A stretch of DNA of 64,000 nucleotides. Source: Hymenobacter sp. UV11. GTDB lineage: Bacteria; Bacteroidota; Bacteroidia; Cytophagales; Hymenobacteraceae. Shown in pieces: positions 1 through 8,454 of this stretch. Made by a program: the position numbers and the translations under genes. Below the pieces are notes generated by a model. The model saw nothing but the letters and a program-made list of their open reading frames with translations, was not told where the DNA came from and searched no databases. The first letter of the stretch is position 1. Every line of letters starts with the position of its first letter. Where the stretch lies: NCBI RefSeq assembly GCF_004684095.1, contig NZ_SRII01000015.1, forward strand, positions 1 to 64,000, written 5' to 3'.

Positions 1-485
1 AAATGTGGCAGCGCGGGGACGTAGTAGCGGCTCGCCACTTAGAAATTAGTTATACCAGCACCGCGCCCTGCACGACGCGTGCCGTCGAGTATTTTCTAAT
101 TGAGAGTCACCGCTTGCATACTGCCTTGACCGCCTGTGAAACGCCCGGGCACTGAGGTAGCGTGCGCTTAACAGCAGGCGTGTTGCCCTGTCGGCTGCGG
201 CCGACGCTGAGCTTCGAAGGTGGTATTTTTCCAGTGCCGGCTGCAGCGAGCAATTGAGGATGTTGAGCAAGAGCTTAGTTAAAAAATGAAGCCTGCCGGC
301 TCAACAAGGGGCACCTTATTGACGCATCCTTTTTCGACTTCTTAAACCCCCGCCACGAGCCAGAAGCGCACTTGTTGCTGATTTTCTGAGCCACGATCAT
401 AGGGAGGGGCTTTCTGAGCTACCCTGATACCTCACGCTGCTACGCTACCTAACTAGCCAGTTCAGGGAAAGCACCGTTTTTATGA
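1..485. other. No recognisable gene
   Basis: Both strands were read. A 74-codon reading frame on the minus strand has no recognisable domain and no convincing ribosome binding site, so it is not called. The stretch may be a decayed gene or the flank of something outside the window. Confidence 0.5.
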
Positions 486-503
486 ATGTCCTTAGCTTGT
501 GGA

Positions 504-956
504 ATGAAAAGGAAGTACTTCACCTGGCTTGGGCTCTTGGCAGGGTTGAATGCCTGCACGCCAGCACCAGAGTCAGGTACCCACCCCGTTCGCTTAGAGG
601 GCGTATGGGAAGGTCAAAACTGCTATAGCGTGGAAACCAATGGGGCGGGGCGGCGCGTGTTTGCTCGAACCGATCGTTACCTGGTTGGGCAACTGGTGTG
701 TGAGATTACGCCCACCGAAGTGCGTCACTACCAAGATGGGCGGGCACAAGTGCGGGCCCGCTACACCCGCACGCCTGGTGGGTTTTGGCTGGCACAGGGG
801 CGAGGAATGGGCGCGATTCAGGTCCCTGGCGACAGCGTGGAAGTGGTCATTGAGGAATTGACCGCCACGCGTTTAGTAGTGCAGCAGGCGCTGCCTTCCT
901 CTGATACCACCACTCTAACCACGACGATTACCTATACGAGGAAGGCAATACCCTAA
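504..956 (+). CDS. Small predicted lipoprotein, function unknown
   Basis: The frame could open at 486, but the ATG at 504 starts directly with a lipoprotein signal: positively charged MKRKYF, a hydrophobic stretch, then the lipobox LNAC about 18 residues in. The mature protein of roughly 130 residues is polar, with alternating hydrophobic residues (VWEGQNCYSV, RTDRYLVGQLVCEI, TTTLTTTITYTR) suggesting a small beta-barrel or lipocalin-like fold. I do not recognise the family. It would be anchored in the periplasmic or outer membrane by its lipidated cysteine. It stands alone, with a hairpin about 60 bp after the stop. Lipoprotein assignment is strong; function is open. Confidence 0.7.
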   Translation: MKRKYFTWLGLLAGLNACTPAPESGTHPVRLEGVWEGQNCYSVETNGAGRRVFARTDRYLVGQLVCEITPTEVRHYQDGRAQVRARYTRTPGGFWLAQGRGMGAIQVPGDSVEVVIEELTATRLVVQQALPSSDTTTLTTTITYTRKAIP

Positions 957-1016
957 ACACTAGAACTCTCGTTCTTCGAAGGCTTGAAAGCATTCGAAAA
1001 ACCCTCTGGTAAAACA

Positions 1017-1041
1017 GCCCCAAAAACGTGGTTTTCGGGGC
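1017..1041 (+). terminator. Stem-loop after the lipoprotein gene
   Basis: GCCCC followed by an A/T-rich middle (AAAAACG, TGG, TTTTC) and GGGGC can fold into a short hairpin about 60 bp downstream of the lipoprotein stop. There is no clear T-run afterwards, so the terminator role is inferred from position. Confidence 0.4.
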
Positions 1042-1212
1042 CATTGGTGGGGGTAGGATTGGCATTCGAAAAACAGTAGGTTTCGGAACAAGGCGATAGC
1101 AGTTCAGTTAGACGACCGTTTGGGTGAACCTATTGGCAGGTCATTTTTTCGTGTCGTCTGCTTACTTCGTGGTGCATAGTCAACTTCTGAACGCTGGCCC
1201 CATTCTTACCCC

Positions 1213-1755
1213 ATGGACAGTCCTTTCTACCGCACTGAATTGAATGGGGAACGTGTGGGCGTGGAGTTTGCCGAAATTCATGCCTTACGCAAGGATATCC
1301 TGCTTTACTTCGATGACAACCTCGAAGAGGACATCTCCGTGCTGATGCCGGACGGGCAGTACCAGCTGGCTTATTGGCAGTACCTCTCCGTGTCATTCGA
1401 GCAGGAATGGGCCGAATCAGTTCGCTACCAAAAGCTGGTCGAAGAGGGGTGTTTGGCCTTGTTGAACGGCATCGCCATGGAACTGCTGGACCAGCCCATC
1501 ACCTGCCTGCGCCCGGAATGGCCCGGCGTTAGTGTGTCCCAGTTGTTGGCGTATCTGCATCAGTATCGGCCCTCCTCGCCGCGGTTGGCGACCGGCAAGG
1601 GCCACCTGGTGCGAACCTACTTATTTATCGAGTCCCTCTCTCCGCAGGAAGTAGACGCCGATGGTATGCTCACCCGCTTTAACCTCGTGCTCGGTGGAGA
1701 ATGGTTTAAGCAAGAGATTGTACGCGCTTATTTTCACTGGCAGAGCAGTCACTAA
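1213..1755 (+). CDS. Hypothetical protein, 180 aa
   Basis: A clean frame opens at ATG 1213. The product is soluble and acidic, with no signal peptide or membrane segment and a mixed alpha/beta look (LLYFDDNLEEDISVLMPDG, then several amphipathic helices). I do not recognise the family. It sits among other small orphan genes of similar composition, typical of an accessory region. Codon use and length support a real gene. Confidence 0.6.
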   Translation: MDSPFYRTELNGERVGVEFAEIHALRKDILLYFDDNLEEDISVLMPDGQYQLAYWQYLSVSFEQEWAESVRYQKLVEEGCLALLNGIAMELLDQPITCLRPEWPGVSVSQLLAYLHQYRPSSPRLATGKGHLVRTYLFIESLSPQEVDADGMLTRFNLVLGGEWFKQEIVRAYFHWQSSH

Positions 1756-1952
1756 AAACCCTCGTTTTGCTGAACGACCACTTGCCGGAGAACTTCGCTC
1801 CCTCCAAAAATAGACCGTATAATGGAGAGCTAAATACTTGCCAGATGTGCTTTTAAACACGTTTTGTAACCTCCTGCTGCTCTACTGGGCTATTAAGTGA
1901 TTGTTCAGCAAAACGCCCCTTTTGGTGAACAGTTTTTCAGACAACTAGAGCA

Positions 1953-2294
1953 ATGCAACGCTTGACCGATTCATTTCTAATGCAGTGCCGGGAGAACTTT
2001 TTCCGAGGCATTACTCCCGCCGGCCCCGGCGCAGAAACCGCGAAACAAGCCCTTATGGAATTATTTCGCGGCCTCACTGCGGCCAACCAAATGGAAGCAT
2101 TTATCGGCTTTTTACAAGAAGGCCATTATTACATCAATCTATGGGCCGCTCATCTGCTCGTTGAGCACTATCGCCCTGATGGGCCAACCAGGCAGCTGTG
2201 TATGGAAACGATTGAGAGCCATGCTAGGAGCACGATAAATCCAAAGGTCGCACAGGAGGAGCTAGAGTGGTTGAGGGGTCAGGCCCAATTTTAA
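1953..2294 (+). CDS. Hypothetical helical protein, 113 aa
   Basis: A short, mostly alpha-helical soluble protein (ALMELFRGLTAANQMEAF, YYINLWAAHLLVEHY, VAQEELEWLRGQ). The helix pattern with a conserved-looking aromatic/Ala core resembles small HEAT-like or DUF2019-type proteins that often occur as orphan immunity-like genes, but this is only a resemblance. No signal peptide or catalytic motif is seen. The start at ATG 1953 gives the full helical unit. Confidence 0.5.
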   Translation: MQRLTDSFLMQCRENFFRGITPAGPGAETAKQALMELFRGLTAANQMEAFIGFLQEGHYYINLWAAHLLVEHYRPDGPTRQLCMETIESHARSTINPKVAQEELEWLRGQAQF

Positions 2295-2598
2295 ACGCTC
2301 CTTTCGGTGAATGCCTGGCAGTTGGCCAGCACCAGGTGCCAGCGGGACGCTGCCTGTCCGGGGGAGTTTAAAAAACTTGTCTACGAATCAACGTTCGCAA
2401 AATATCCAATGGGAATGCGTTTCATAAGTTCTGGACCCTTCCAAAAGACGCCCGTTTCCTTGACTACTTTTCAAAGTGCTCCAACGGCTCGGAAACGCCA
2501 GTTTTTAGGTCACTTTTTCGACACCCTTTTTTGGATGGTGAAAATGCCTGCCGGAAGAGCTTTGCTGCCCGGCTTATCGAGCAGCATAGACTAACGGG
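2295..2598. other. Intergenic, no gene supported
   Basis: A 95-codon plus-strand frame (2307-2594) has low-complexity, non-protein-like composition and no recognisable motif, so it is left out. No hairpin or repeat stands out. Confidence 0.4.
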
Positions 2599-2925
2599 TC
2601 ACGCATCATAGATGGCATACTCCACGATTCGGTTGGCTTGCTCGAGCTTAGTCACCACGCCGGGCTCAGAAGCCCTCAGCAAGTCGATGGCTAAGTCTAC
2701 TTCCAGCACATAGACGTAGTTAACCCCGGCCAGTTGAATGTTAATACGACCTTCGGTCTCTTCGAAGCTCAGTAAGCGAATGTCCGCGTCTAGCGTAATC
2801 GTGGAGCCCACCAGATAGATGGTGAGTCCCTCCTCCACAGCTGCTGGACTGAAGCCCTGTTGGCGATAGAAGTCGGCTAATTTAACCGGGTCCAGCAGGT
2901 AATCGACAAAGTCAAGCAGGTTCAT
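2599..2925 (-). CDS. Hypothetical protein, about 108 aa
   Basis: The reading frame extends to 2961, but the ATG at 2925 starts a compact domain (MNLLDFVDYLLDPVKLADFY) and avoids a proline-rich N-terminus, so 2925 is preferred. The first half is helical; the second half has beta-like segments (RINIQLAGVNYVYVLEVDLAIDLL). No signal peptide, no membrane segment and no known catalytic motif. It is divergent from the serine recombinase that follows. Function unknown. Confidence 0.55.
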   Translation of the reverse strand: MNLLDFVDYLLDPVKLADFYRQQGFSPAAVEEGLTIYLVGSTITLDADIRLLSFEETEGRINIQLAGVNYVYVLEVDLAIDLLRASEPGVVTKLEQANRIVEYAIYDA

Positions 2926-3009
2926 GCGGGCAGCGGGGTTGGTAAGTGATGGAGGCCGCAATGATACTTACTGGGAAGGCGTGTGGCGGTCAAGCGCGTA
3001 TTTTGGGGC

Positions 3010-3591
3010 ATGAGAGTCGCCATTTATGCGCGCGTGTCGACCAAAGACAAGGGCCAGGACACGGAGAACCAGCTGCACCAGCTACGCGAGTTTGCCGAGC
3101 GGCACGGCACGATTTACCAGGTGTTCACCGACCAGGAGTCGGGAGGGAAGGCCGACCGCGCCGCATTCAAGCACCTGCTACTCGAAGCCTACCAGCAGAA
3201 GTTCGACCTGGTGGTATTCTGGCGCCTGGACCGCTTCAGCCGCGAGGGGGCCCTGGCCACGTTGCGCTACCTGAAGGAGCTAAAAGACCACGGGGTGCAC
3301 TATAAGTCCTTCACCGAACCTTACCTCGACTCGCTGGGGCCCTTCGGCGACGTAATTGTCTCGATGCTGGCCACCATCGCCGCCCAGGACCTGATTAAGA
3401 TTTCGGAAAACACCAAGGCCGCGCTAGCTAAGAAAAAGGCCGCTGGCGTCAAACTCGGTACGCCCGGCAAAAGCCAGGAGCAAATTGCGCAGATTCGCCG
3501 GCTCAAGGGCGGCGGCCTATCGAATTACGCCATTGGCAAGAGCATGGGTATTTCGGCCAGTACGGTGGCTAAATACCTAGCACAAGTGTAG
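3010..3591 (+). CDS. Serine recombinase (resolvase/invertase type)
   Basis: A small serine recombinase of about 193 aa, which cuts and rejoins DNA through a serine-DNA intermediate. The N-terminal catalytic domain begins YARVSTKDKGQ, with the nucleophilic Ser in RVST, followed by the LDRFSREG motif around residues 75-85. The C-terminus (LSNYAIGKSMGISASTVAKYL) is a helix-turn-helix DNA-binding domain of the Hin/resolvase type. A GTG at 2983 is in frame, but ATG 3010 starts exactly at the family's conserved N-terminus. It is similar to the recombinase at 41546-42136. Its partner site and element are not visible; it may serve a nearby mobile element. Confidence 0.9.
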   Translation: MRVAIYARVSTKDKGQDTENQLHQLREFAERHGTIYQVFTDQESGGKADRAAFKHLLLEAYQQKFDLVVFWRLDRFSREGALATLRYLKELKDHGVHYKSFTEPYLDSLGPFGDVIVSMLATIAAQDLIKISENTKAALAKKKAAGVKLGTPGKSQEQIAQIRRLKGGGLSNYAIGKSMGISASTVAKYLAQV

Positions 3592-3750
3592 CTTAGGTGC
3601 CCAAACATCTCTCGGATTACTCATGGATACACTAAAGCTTCCCAGTGACTTTGACTTTCTGCCCGATATGTATGCAGATTCATACTTTCCTGCTAGTGCT
3701 CAGTCAGGGAAGTTGACTAACAGAATGGAGGCGATTTAGGTTAGGCTGGT

Positions 3751-4221
3751 ATGGCCCGACCAATCACCCTTTTTGCCCTACCGGCCGCCGACCAGGCCGC
3801 CCTGGAAAACTTCACCCGCACGGGCTGCCGCCCGGTGCGGGCCGTGCGCCGCGCCCAGGCCCTGCTGGCCTTGGCTACGGGCCTCGGCCAACAAGCGGCC
3901 GGTGAGACCGTCGGCCTGAGCCGGCAGACGGTCAGTGAGCTGCGCCGCCGTTACGAAGCCGGCGGCTGGCAGTTCGCCCTGACGGAGGCCCCGCGCAGCG
4001 GCACGCCGCCGCGTTTCGACGGCCCCCAGCGGGCGGCCCTCACCGCCCTGGCCTGTACGCCCGCCCCCACCGGGCACAGCCGCTGGCCCCTGCGCCTACT
4101 GGCCGATAAAGCCGTGGAACTGTGCCTGGTGGATACTATTTCCCACGAAACAGTGGCGCAGGTGCTTAAAAAAACGAACTGCACCCCCACCGCCAGCAGC
4201 ATTGGTGCCTGGGGGCAGTGA
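3751..4221 (+). CDS. IS630 transposase, N-terminal frame
   Basis: The first transposase frame (156 aa) carries the N-terminal helix-turn-helix region (AVRRAQALLALATGLGQQAA, then TVGLSRQTVSELRRRYEAGG) that binds the terminal repeats. The frame runs past an A7 tract at 4168-4174 and ends at 4221 with a non-homologous tail. Reading into the -1 frame at the A7 gives the family-like KKNELHPHRQQHWC that joins the second frame. Either ribosomal -1 frameshifting or slippage of RNA polymerase on the A7 would produce the full transposase. Confidence 0.85.
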   Translation: MARPITLFALPAADQAALENFTRTGCRPVRAVRRAQALLALATGLGQQAAGETVGLSRQTVSELRRRYEAGGWQFALTEAPRSGTPPRFDGPQRAALTALACTPAPTGHSRWPLRLLADKAVELCLVDTISHETVAQVLKKTNCTPTASSIGAWGQ

Positions 4222-4916
4222 ACGCGGCCTTCGTAGCGCGGATGGAAGACGTGCTGGCCGTCTACGAGCGGCCTTACCACCCGCTTTTTCCCGTCGTCTG
4301 CTTCGATGAGCGGCCCTGCGTGCTCCACGGCCAGCCCACGCAGCCCCTACCGCCCGTGCCGGCCCAGCCGGCCATGGACGACCAACCGGCCAAGGCCGGG
4401 CGGCCCCGCCGCGAGAGCAGTACCTACGTGCGCCAGGGCACGGCCTGTCTGCTGGTAGCCTTCGAGCCGGGCCTGGGCCAGCGCCTGGTCGAGGTCTCGG
4501 CCCGCCGCACCGGGGCCGACTACTGCCGCTTTCTGCAGCAACTGAGTGCTGCCTACCCGCAGGCCGAGAAAATCGTGCTCGTGCAGGACAACCTCAACAC
4601 GCATACCGACGCCGTTTTTTATCAACATCTGCCGGCGGCCGAGGCCCGCGCCCTGGCCGCCCGCTTCGAGCTGCATTACACGCCCAAAAATGCCTCCTGG
4701 CTCAACCTGGTCGAACTCGAACGCTCGGCCATCGCCCGCCAATGCCTGCACCAGCGCATCCCCACCCTGGACGAACTCACGGCCCACGTCGCCGCTTGCG
4801 TAGCCGAGCGCAATGCGGCGCGGGCTACCGTACACTGGCAGTTTACCCTGGAAAAAGCGCGCGTCAAATTCGACCGCCACTATCAGAAAATTAGGGCAAC
4901 TAATTTGCCTGACTGA
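4218..4916 (+). CDS. IS630 transposase, catalytic DDE frame
   Basis: The second frame (232 aa, opening with GTG and overlapping the first stop by 4 nt) carries the catalytic domain. Asp in VVCFDERPC, Asp in IVLVQDNLNTHT and Glu in SWLNLVELE form the DDE triad of IS630 transposases. It lacks its own convincing start and is best read as the C-terminal part of a fusion made by frameshifting at 4168-4174. The element's ends and catalytic residues are intact, so it may be active. Confidence 0.88.
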   Translation: MNAAFVARMEDVLAVYERPYHPLFPVVCFDERPCVLHGQPTQPLPPVPAQPAMDDQPAKAGRPRRESSTYVRQGTACLLVAFEPGLGQRLVEVSARRTGADYCRFLQQLSAAYPQAEKIVLVQDNLNTHTDAVFYQHLPAAEARALAARFELHYTPKNASWLNLVELERSAIARQCLHQRIPTLDELTAHVAACVAERNAARATVHWQFTLEKARVKFDRHYQKIRATNLPD

Positions 4917-5408
4917 GCACTAGTGAAGTAGATAAGGTCAAGGCCGCTATTCAAAGAGTAGTTACCTACTTAGAGAAGGGCCCCGCGAGCACTAAAAAAG
5001 TCCAGAAGAAACTTGATGACATGACGATGACCATTAATGAGTTGCAAAATGATTTTGCCGACCACGATAGCGAAATCGAGACGGGCGCCCGCGAGTCAAT
5101 AGCTGAAACGGTAGAACGTATTCTTACGCACTTCAAGGTGGACATTGATATTGAGGAGGCATTGAGAGAGCGAGACTGGTAGGTCATTATTAACGGAAGA
5201 TTTGCGTCAATTCACGGCCGTTCTCTAGTTCATGTGCCACCCTTTTTGCCGCCTTTTTTAGAAAAAGTGCCTCTATTCGCTCAAAACGCTACTTATGTTC
5301 TCGCCGGGTGGCGCGACGCATTGTAAAAAATGCAGTCCGTGCGCTACACACAGGAAAGCCTGCTAGCCAAACAGGGTCCAAAACCGCGACTTTCAGCCTT
5401 CATAGTGA

Positions 5409-6158
5409 TTAGTGGTCCAGCCAGTGCTTAAAGGCCGGGGCGCGGCCGGCGCTGACGACCAGGGCCTCCTCCGCTACCGGGGGCGCTACCTGTAGCACCA
5501 GGCGGCCCTTGAAGTACGGCCGGATTTCCCGCACCGCGCCGATACTCAGGATGAACTGGCGGTTGATGCGGAAGAAGTTCTGGGCGTCTAACTGGTCTTC
5601 CAACTGGTCGAGCGTCTCGGCAATGATAAATCGTTTGCCTAGGTGCGTGACGAGGAATACCACACCCTCTTCGGCCAAAAAATACGCCACCTGGTCCACC
5701 GGCACGGCTTTTAACGCCTGCCCGTGCTTTACCAGAAAGCGCGCGCGGGGCGTAGTGTGGACCAGGCGCTGCACGTTCTCCACGGCGGCAGGCAGCGTCG
5801 CGGGGTGCCGGGTTTCGTACTTCTGTAAGGCGCGTTCCACCTCCGCGGCTTGCAGGGGCTTGAGCAGGTAGTCTACACTGTTTACCTGAAAGGCCTGGAT
5901 GGCGTACGCGTCGTAGGCGGTGGTAAAAATGACGGGCGCGGCCACCGCCACTTGCCGGAAGATGTCGAAGCTGTTGCCGTCCGACAAGTGGATGTCGCAG
6001 AAGAGCACGTCGGGGGCTGGCTGCGCGCGCAGCCACTCCACGGCTTCTTCCACCGAGCCTAGGGACGCCAGGATGCGCGTGGCGGGCCGCAGGCGGGTGA
6101 GCAGGGCGGCCAGCGCCTGGGCGGCCAGAGGCTCGTCTTCGATGACAACGACTCTCAT
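5409..6158 (-). CDS. LytTR-family response regulator
   Basis: A 249-aa response regulator. The receiver domain (residues 1-120) begins VVIEDEPLAAQAL, with the phosphorylated Asp in FCDIHLSDGNS and the conserved Lys in DYLLKPLQ. A LytTR DNA-binding domain follows (about 140-249: FLVKHGQALKAVPVDQVAYF, FFRINRQFILS). It acts in the cytoplasm on signals from the kinase encoded just upstream, whose stop codon it overlaps by 4 nt. Which genes it controls is not visible here. Confidence 0.93.
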   Translation of the reverse strand: MRVVVIEDEPLAAQALAALLTRLRPATRILASLGSVEEAVEWLRAQPAPDVLFCDIHLSDGNSFDIFRQVAVAAPVIFTTAYDAYAIQAFQVNSVDYLLKPLQAAEVERALQKYETRHPATLPAAVENVQRLVHTTPRARFLVKHGQALKAVPVDQVAYFLAEEGVVFLVTHLGKRFIIAETLDQLEDQLDAQNFFRINRQFILSIGAVREIRPYFKGRLVLQVAPPVAEEALVVSAGRAPAFKHWLDH

Positions 6159-7174
6159 AGGGTGGGGACGGTCAGCAGGGGTAGGCGGACGATGAAGGCC
6201 GCCGGCGTGGGCACAATTTCGACGGGGCGGGCCGTCAGGTGCTGGTAGCGGCGCTGGATGTTTTGCAGGCCTAGGTGGGTGGAGGCTACCGCGTCGGTGC
6301 GGGGTTGCCGGTTATTTTCAACCACCAGCAGGCCATCGGCGGCCGATACTTTGATGCATAAGGGCTTGCGGGTGGTAGAGCCGTTGTGCTTGATGGCGTT
6401 TTCCAGCAGCATTTGCACGGCGGTGGGGGGCACCAGGGCCTGCTCCCACGTCGGGGCCACGTCCCATTCCACGCGTAAAGCGTCGCCAAAGCGGGTTTCC
6501 ATCAGGCTAGCGTAGGCGCGCACCAATTCCATTTCGGTGCGCAGCGGCACCAGCGGTTGCGCGCCAGAATCGAGCAAGGCGCGGTAGACGTTCGAGAGCT
6601 GGCCTAGAAACTGCACGGCCCGGTCGGCGTCGAGGTGAATCAGCGAGCCCAGCACATTGAGGCTGTTGAAGAGGAAATGGGGGTCCACCTGATTTTTCAG
6701 CGCTTCCAGCTGCGCCTGAAACGTTTCTTTTTGGAGTTGCGCCACCCGGTACCCTTCCTGCTGCAGCTTTTGGCGACTGTGCTCGCGCTCCACGAAGTAG
6801 TAGAAGAACAGGGAAAGCACCGCGCTCACCGCCAGCGAGAGACGCAGCGTCCGGGGCGTAATTTCCGCGGTGGGTACCAGGTAGTGCTGCGGGAAGGTGA
6901 AGAATACCAGCCAGAAAGCCACACTGACCAGCACCACGCACTGCCCTTCCAGCAGGGCTTTGACCGTGGCGGAAAAGTTGGCCAGACGGTCAGGACCAAA
7001 GAGGCGGGCAATGGGCGCATGAATTAAGAAGGTGGGCAGCAAAAAGGCAAACACCAGCAGCAGCTCCTGGTAGCCGGCCAGCGCGCCCACCCACAAGGTG
7101 CCATACTGGATAAACACCGCCACGTGGAACACCGCTGTGGCGGCCAGGGCCGCCAACGCAATTTTTCGAATCAT
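6155..7174 (-). CDS. LytS/YehU-type sensor histidine kinase
   Basis: A 339-aa membrane histidine kinase. The ATG at 7174 (MIRKIALAAL) is chosen because the longer frame to 7474 adds about 100 proline- and arginine-rich residues before the first membrane helix. Four hydrophobic segments fill residues 1-150. The His_kinase domain then has VDPHFLFNSLNVLG, with the phosphoacceptor His, and a HATPase region with LLENAIKHNG and LGLQNIQRRY. It is divergent from the radical SAM gene and would phosphorylate the adjacent LytTR regulator. Confidence 0.9.
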   Translation of the reverse strand: MIRKIALAALAATAVFHVAVFIQYGTLWVGALAGYQELLLVFAFLLPTFLIHAPIARLFGPDRLANFSATVKALLEGQCVVLVSVAFWLVFFTFPQHYLVPTAEITPRTLRLSLAVSAVLSLFFYYFVEREHSRQKLQQEGYRVAQLQKETFQAQLEALKNQVDPHFLFNSLNVLGSLIHLDADRAVQFLGQLSNVYRALLDSGAQPLVPLRTEMELVRAYASLMETRFGDALRVEWDVAPTWEQALVPPTAVQMLLENAIKHNGSTTRKPLCIKVSAADGLLVVENNRQPRTDAVASTHLGLQNIQRRYQHLTARPVEIVPTPAAFIVRLPLLTVPTL

Positions 7175-7485
7175 GGGGCTTGGTTGAAGCGACGAATTGC
7201 GCAAAGGCAACGGTCGCGGAAAGAAGAAAGCGGAGGCAGCTGCCCCCTTCGTTGCCCTCGGGGCCTGATTACCAAACCCGAACGACCAGACAAAAATACC
7301 AGGCAGCCCGGCGAAAAGCCGACTTCGGCCGGCCAATTCACCCGGCTCCTGTCCCGATTCAGTGCCCCGGAATCCGCCATCGGCAGAAATCACTTTCGGA
7401 CGGGCGAAAAGCGCGGGAGTATTGTCCCATCCTTCCCGCAGCCGGATGCTGCATTGGCCTCTTTTCACCCTCAACCCCCGTCCCC

Positions 7486-8454
7486 ATGCGTTTATCCTCC
7501 TTTGATTCCTCGCTTCGCATTTCCCGACCCCGTGTCTTGTGGAAACTGGCCAAGGCTGCCCTAGACCAGGACCGGCCGGTGCTGGTGCAAATCGTGGTGA
7601 CCCGCCGCTGCAACCTGGCTTGTGGCTATTGCTACGAGTACGACAAGGTGTCGAAGCCCGTCCCCCTACAGGAACTCAAAGCGCGAGTGGACGCCCTGCG
7701 GAAGCTGAAAGCCGTGTTTGTGACACTCAACGGGGGCGAACCCTTGCTCCATCCACACATCGCCGAGCTGGTCCGCTACATCACGGAAGCCGGCATGGTG
7801 CCGATGATAAACACCAACGGCCACGTGCTGAAAGCGCCCCTTATCCGGAGTTTGAACGAGGCCGGCTTGTTTGGGATGCAACTGAGTTGCGACAGCCTGG
7901 AAGACAACGAGGTAACCGAAAAAAGCATGCGCCGGCTGCGCCCCAAACTGGAATTGCTGCGCGAAAACGCGAAGTTCATGGTGCGGGTCAACGGGGTGCT
8001 CGGGTCCGGCAACCCGGCCGAAATGGAGGAAGTGGCCAAAGCGGTGGTCGGCTTCGGCTTCGGGTTCCAGTGCTCGCTGATGCGCGACAGCCAGGGGCAG
8101 GCACTGCCCTTGAGCGAGGAAGCCCTGCAATCCTACCTGCGCATTCGGGCCCTGAAAGGCCGCCTGCCGCAGATACTCAACGATAACTTCCAGCTGCCCC
8201 TGGCCCGCGGCGAACGCAAGCCCTGGAAATGCCGGGCAGGCGCCCGCCACTTCGAGGTCGACGGGGCGGGCCTGGTGCACCTGTGCCAGCCCAAAACCGG
8301 CACGCCAGCCAAGCCCCTAGCCGAGTACTCGGTGGAAGATATTCGGCGGCAGTTCGACTGTGGCAAATCGTGCTCGGCCCGCTGTCCCATTGCCTATGCC
8401 CACCTCGGCAGCCGGCTCGACGGCTTCCGGCGCCAGCAAAGCGCCCAAGCCTAA
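7486..8454 (+). CDS. Radical SAM protein
   Basis: A 322-aa radical SAM enzyme. The start at ATG 7486 (MRLSSFDSSLRISR) places the [4Fe-4S]-binding CNLACGYC motif near residue 40; the longer frame to 7180 has no protein-like composition. The TIM-barrel core includes LNGGEPLLHP and INTNGHVLK. The C-terminus has further cysteines (WKCRAGARHFEV, LCQPK, CGKSCSARCP) typical of an auxiliary cluster or SPASM-like region. Its stop overlaps the start of the glycosyltransferase gene (TAATG), so the two are probably co-translated. The substrate is not evident. Confidence 0.88.
   Translation: MRLSSFDSSLRISRPRVLWKLAKAALDQDRPVLVQIVVTRRCNLACGYCYEYDKVSKPVPLQELKARVDALRKLKAVFVTLNGGEPLLHPHIAELVRYITEAGMVPMINTNGHVLKAPLIRSLNEAGLFGMQLSCDSLEDNEVTEKSMRRLRPKLELLRENAKFMVRVNGVLGSGNPAEMEEVAKAVVGFGFGFQCSLMRDSQGQALPLSEEALQSYLRIRALKGRLPQILNDNFQLPLARGERKPWKCRAGARHFEVDGAGLVHLCQPKTGTPAKPLAEYSVEDIRRQFDCGKSCSARCPIAYAHLGSRLDGFRRQQSAQA

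Larger units (their letters stand above)
3696..4920 (+). mobile_element. IS630-family insertion sequence, 1,225 bp
   Basis: Both ends are visible. The left end starts GTGCTCAGTCAGG at 3696 and the right end is its inverted copy finishing at 4920; the match runs about 20 bp with two mismatches. Each end is flanked by TA (3694-3695 and 4921-4922), the target duplication expected for IS630/Tc1-mariner elements. The interior encodes a two-frame transposase. Removing the element restores the interrupted gene, which fixes its borders. Confidence 0.93.
3623..5182 (+). pseudogene. DUF5713-like gene interrupted by an IS630 element
   Basis: An ATG at 3623 opens 24 codons (DTLKLPSDFDFLPDMYADS) that stop at the left end of the IS630 element. 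If the element and one TA copy (3696-4922) are removed, the frame continues without a break to a TAG at 5180-5182 and gives a 110-aa protein. The joined product has the LPDMYAD N-terminus, the NDFADHDSEIETGARESIAE middle and the acidic ERDW end I associate with the DUF5713 family, whose function is unknown. The gene is intact apart from the insertion, so the transposition looks recent. Confidence 0.85.

Noticed and set aside
46..270. 74-codon minus-strand frame at the window start
   Set aside because: Arg/Ala/Ser-rich, no recognisable motif and no convincing start signal.
7175..7474. N-terminal extension of the kinase frame to 7474
   Set aside because: About 100 residues of non-homologous sequence before the first membrane helix; the ATG at 7174 fits the family.
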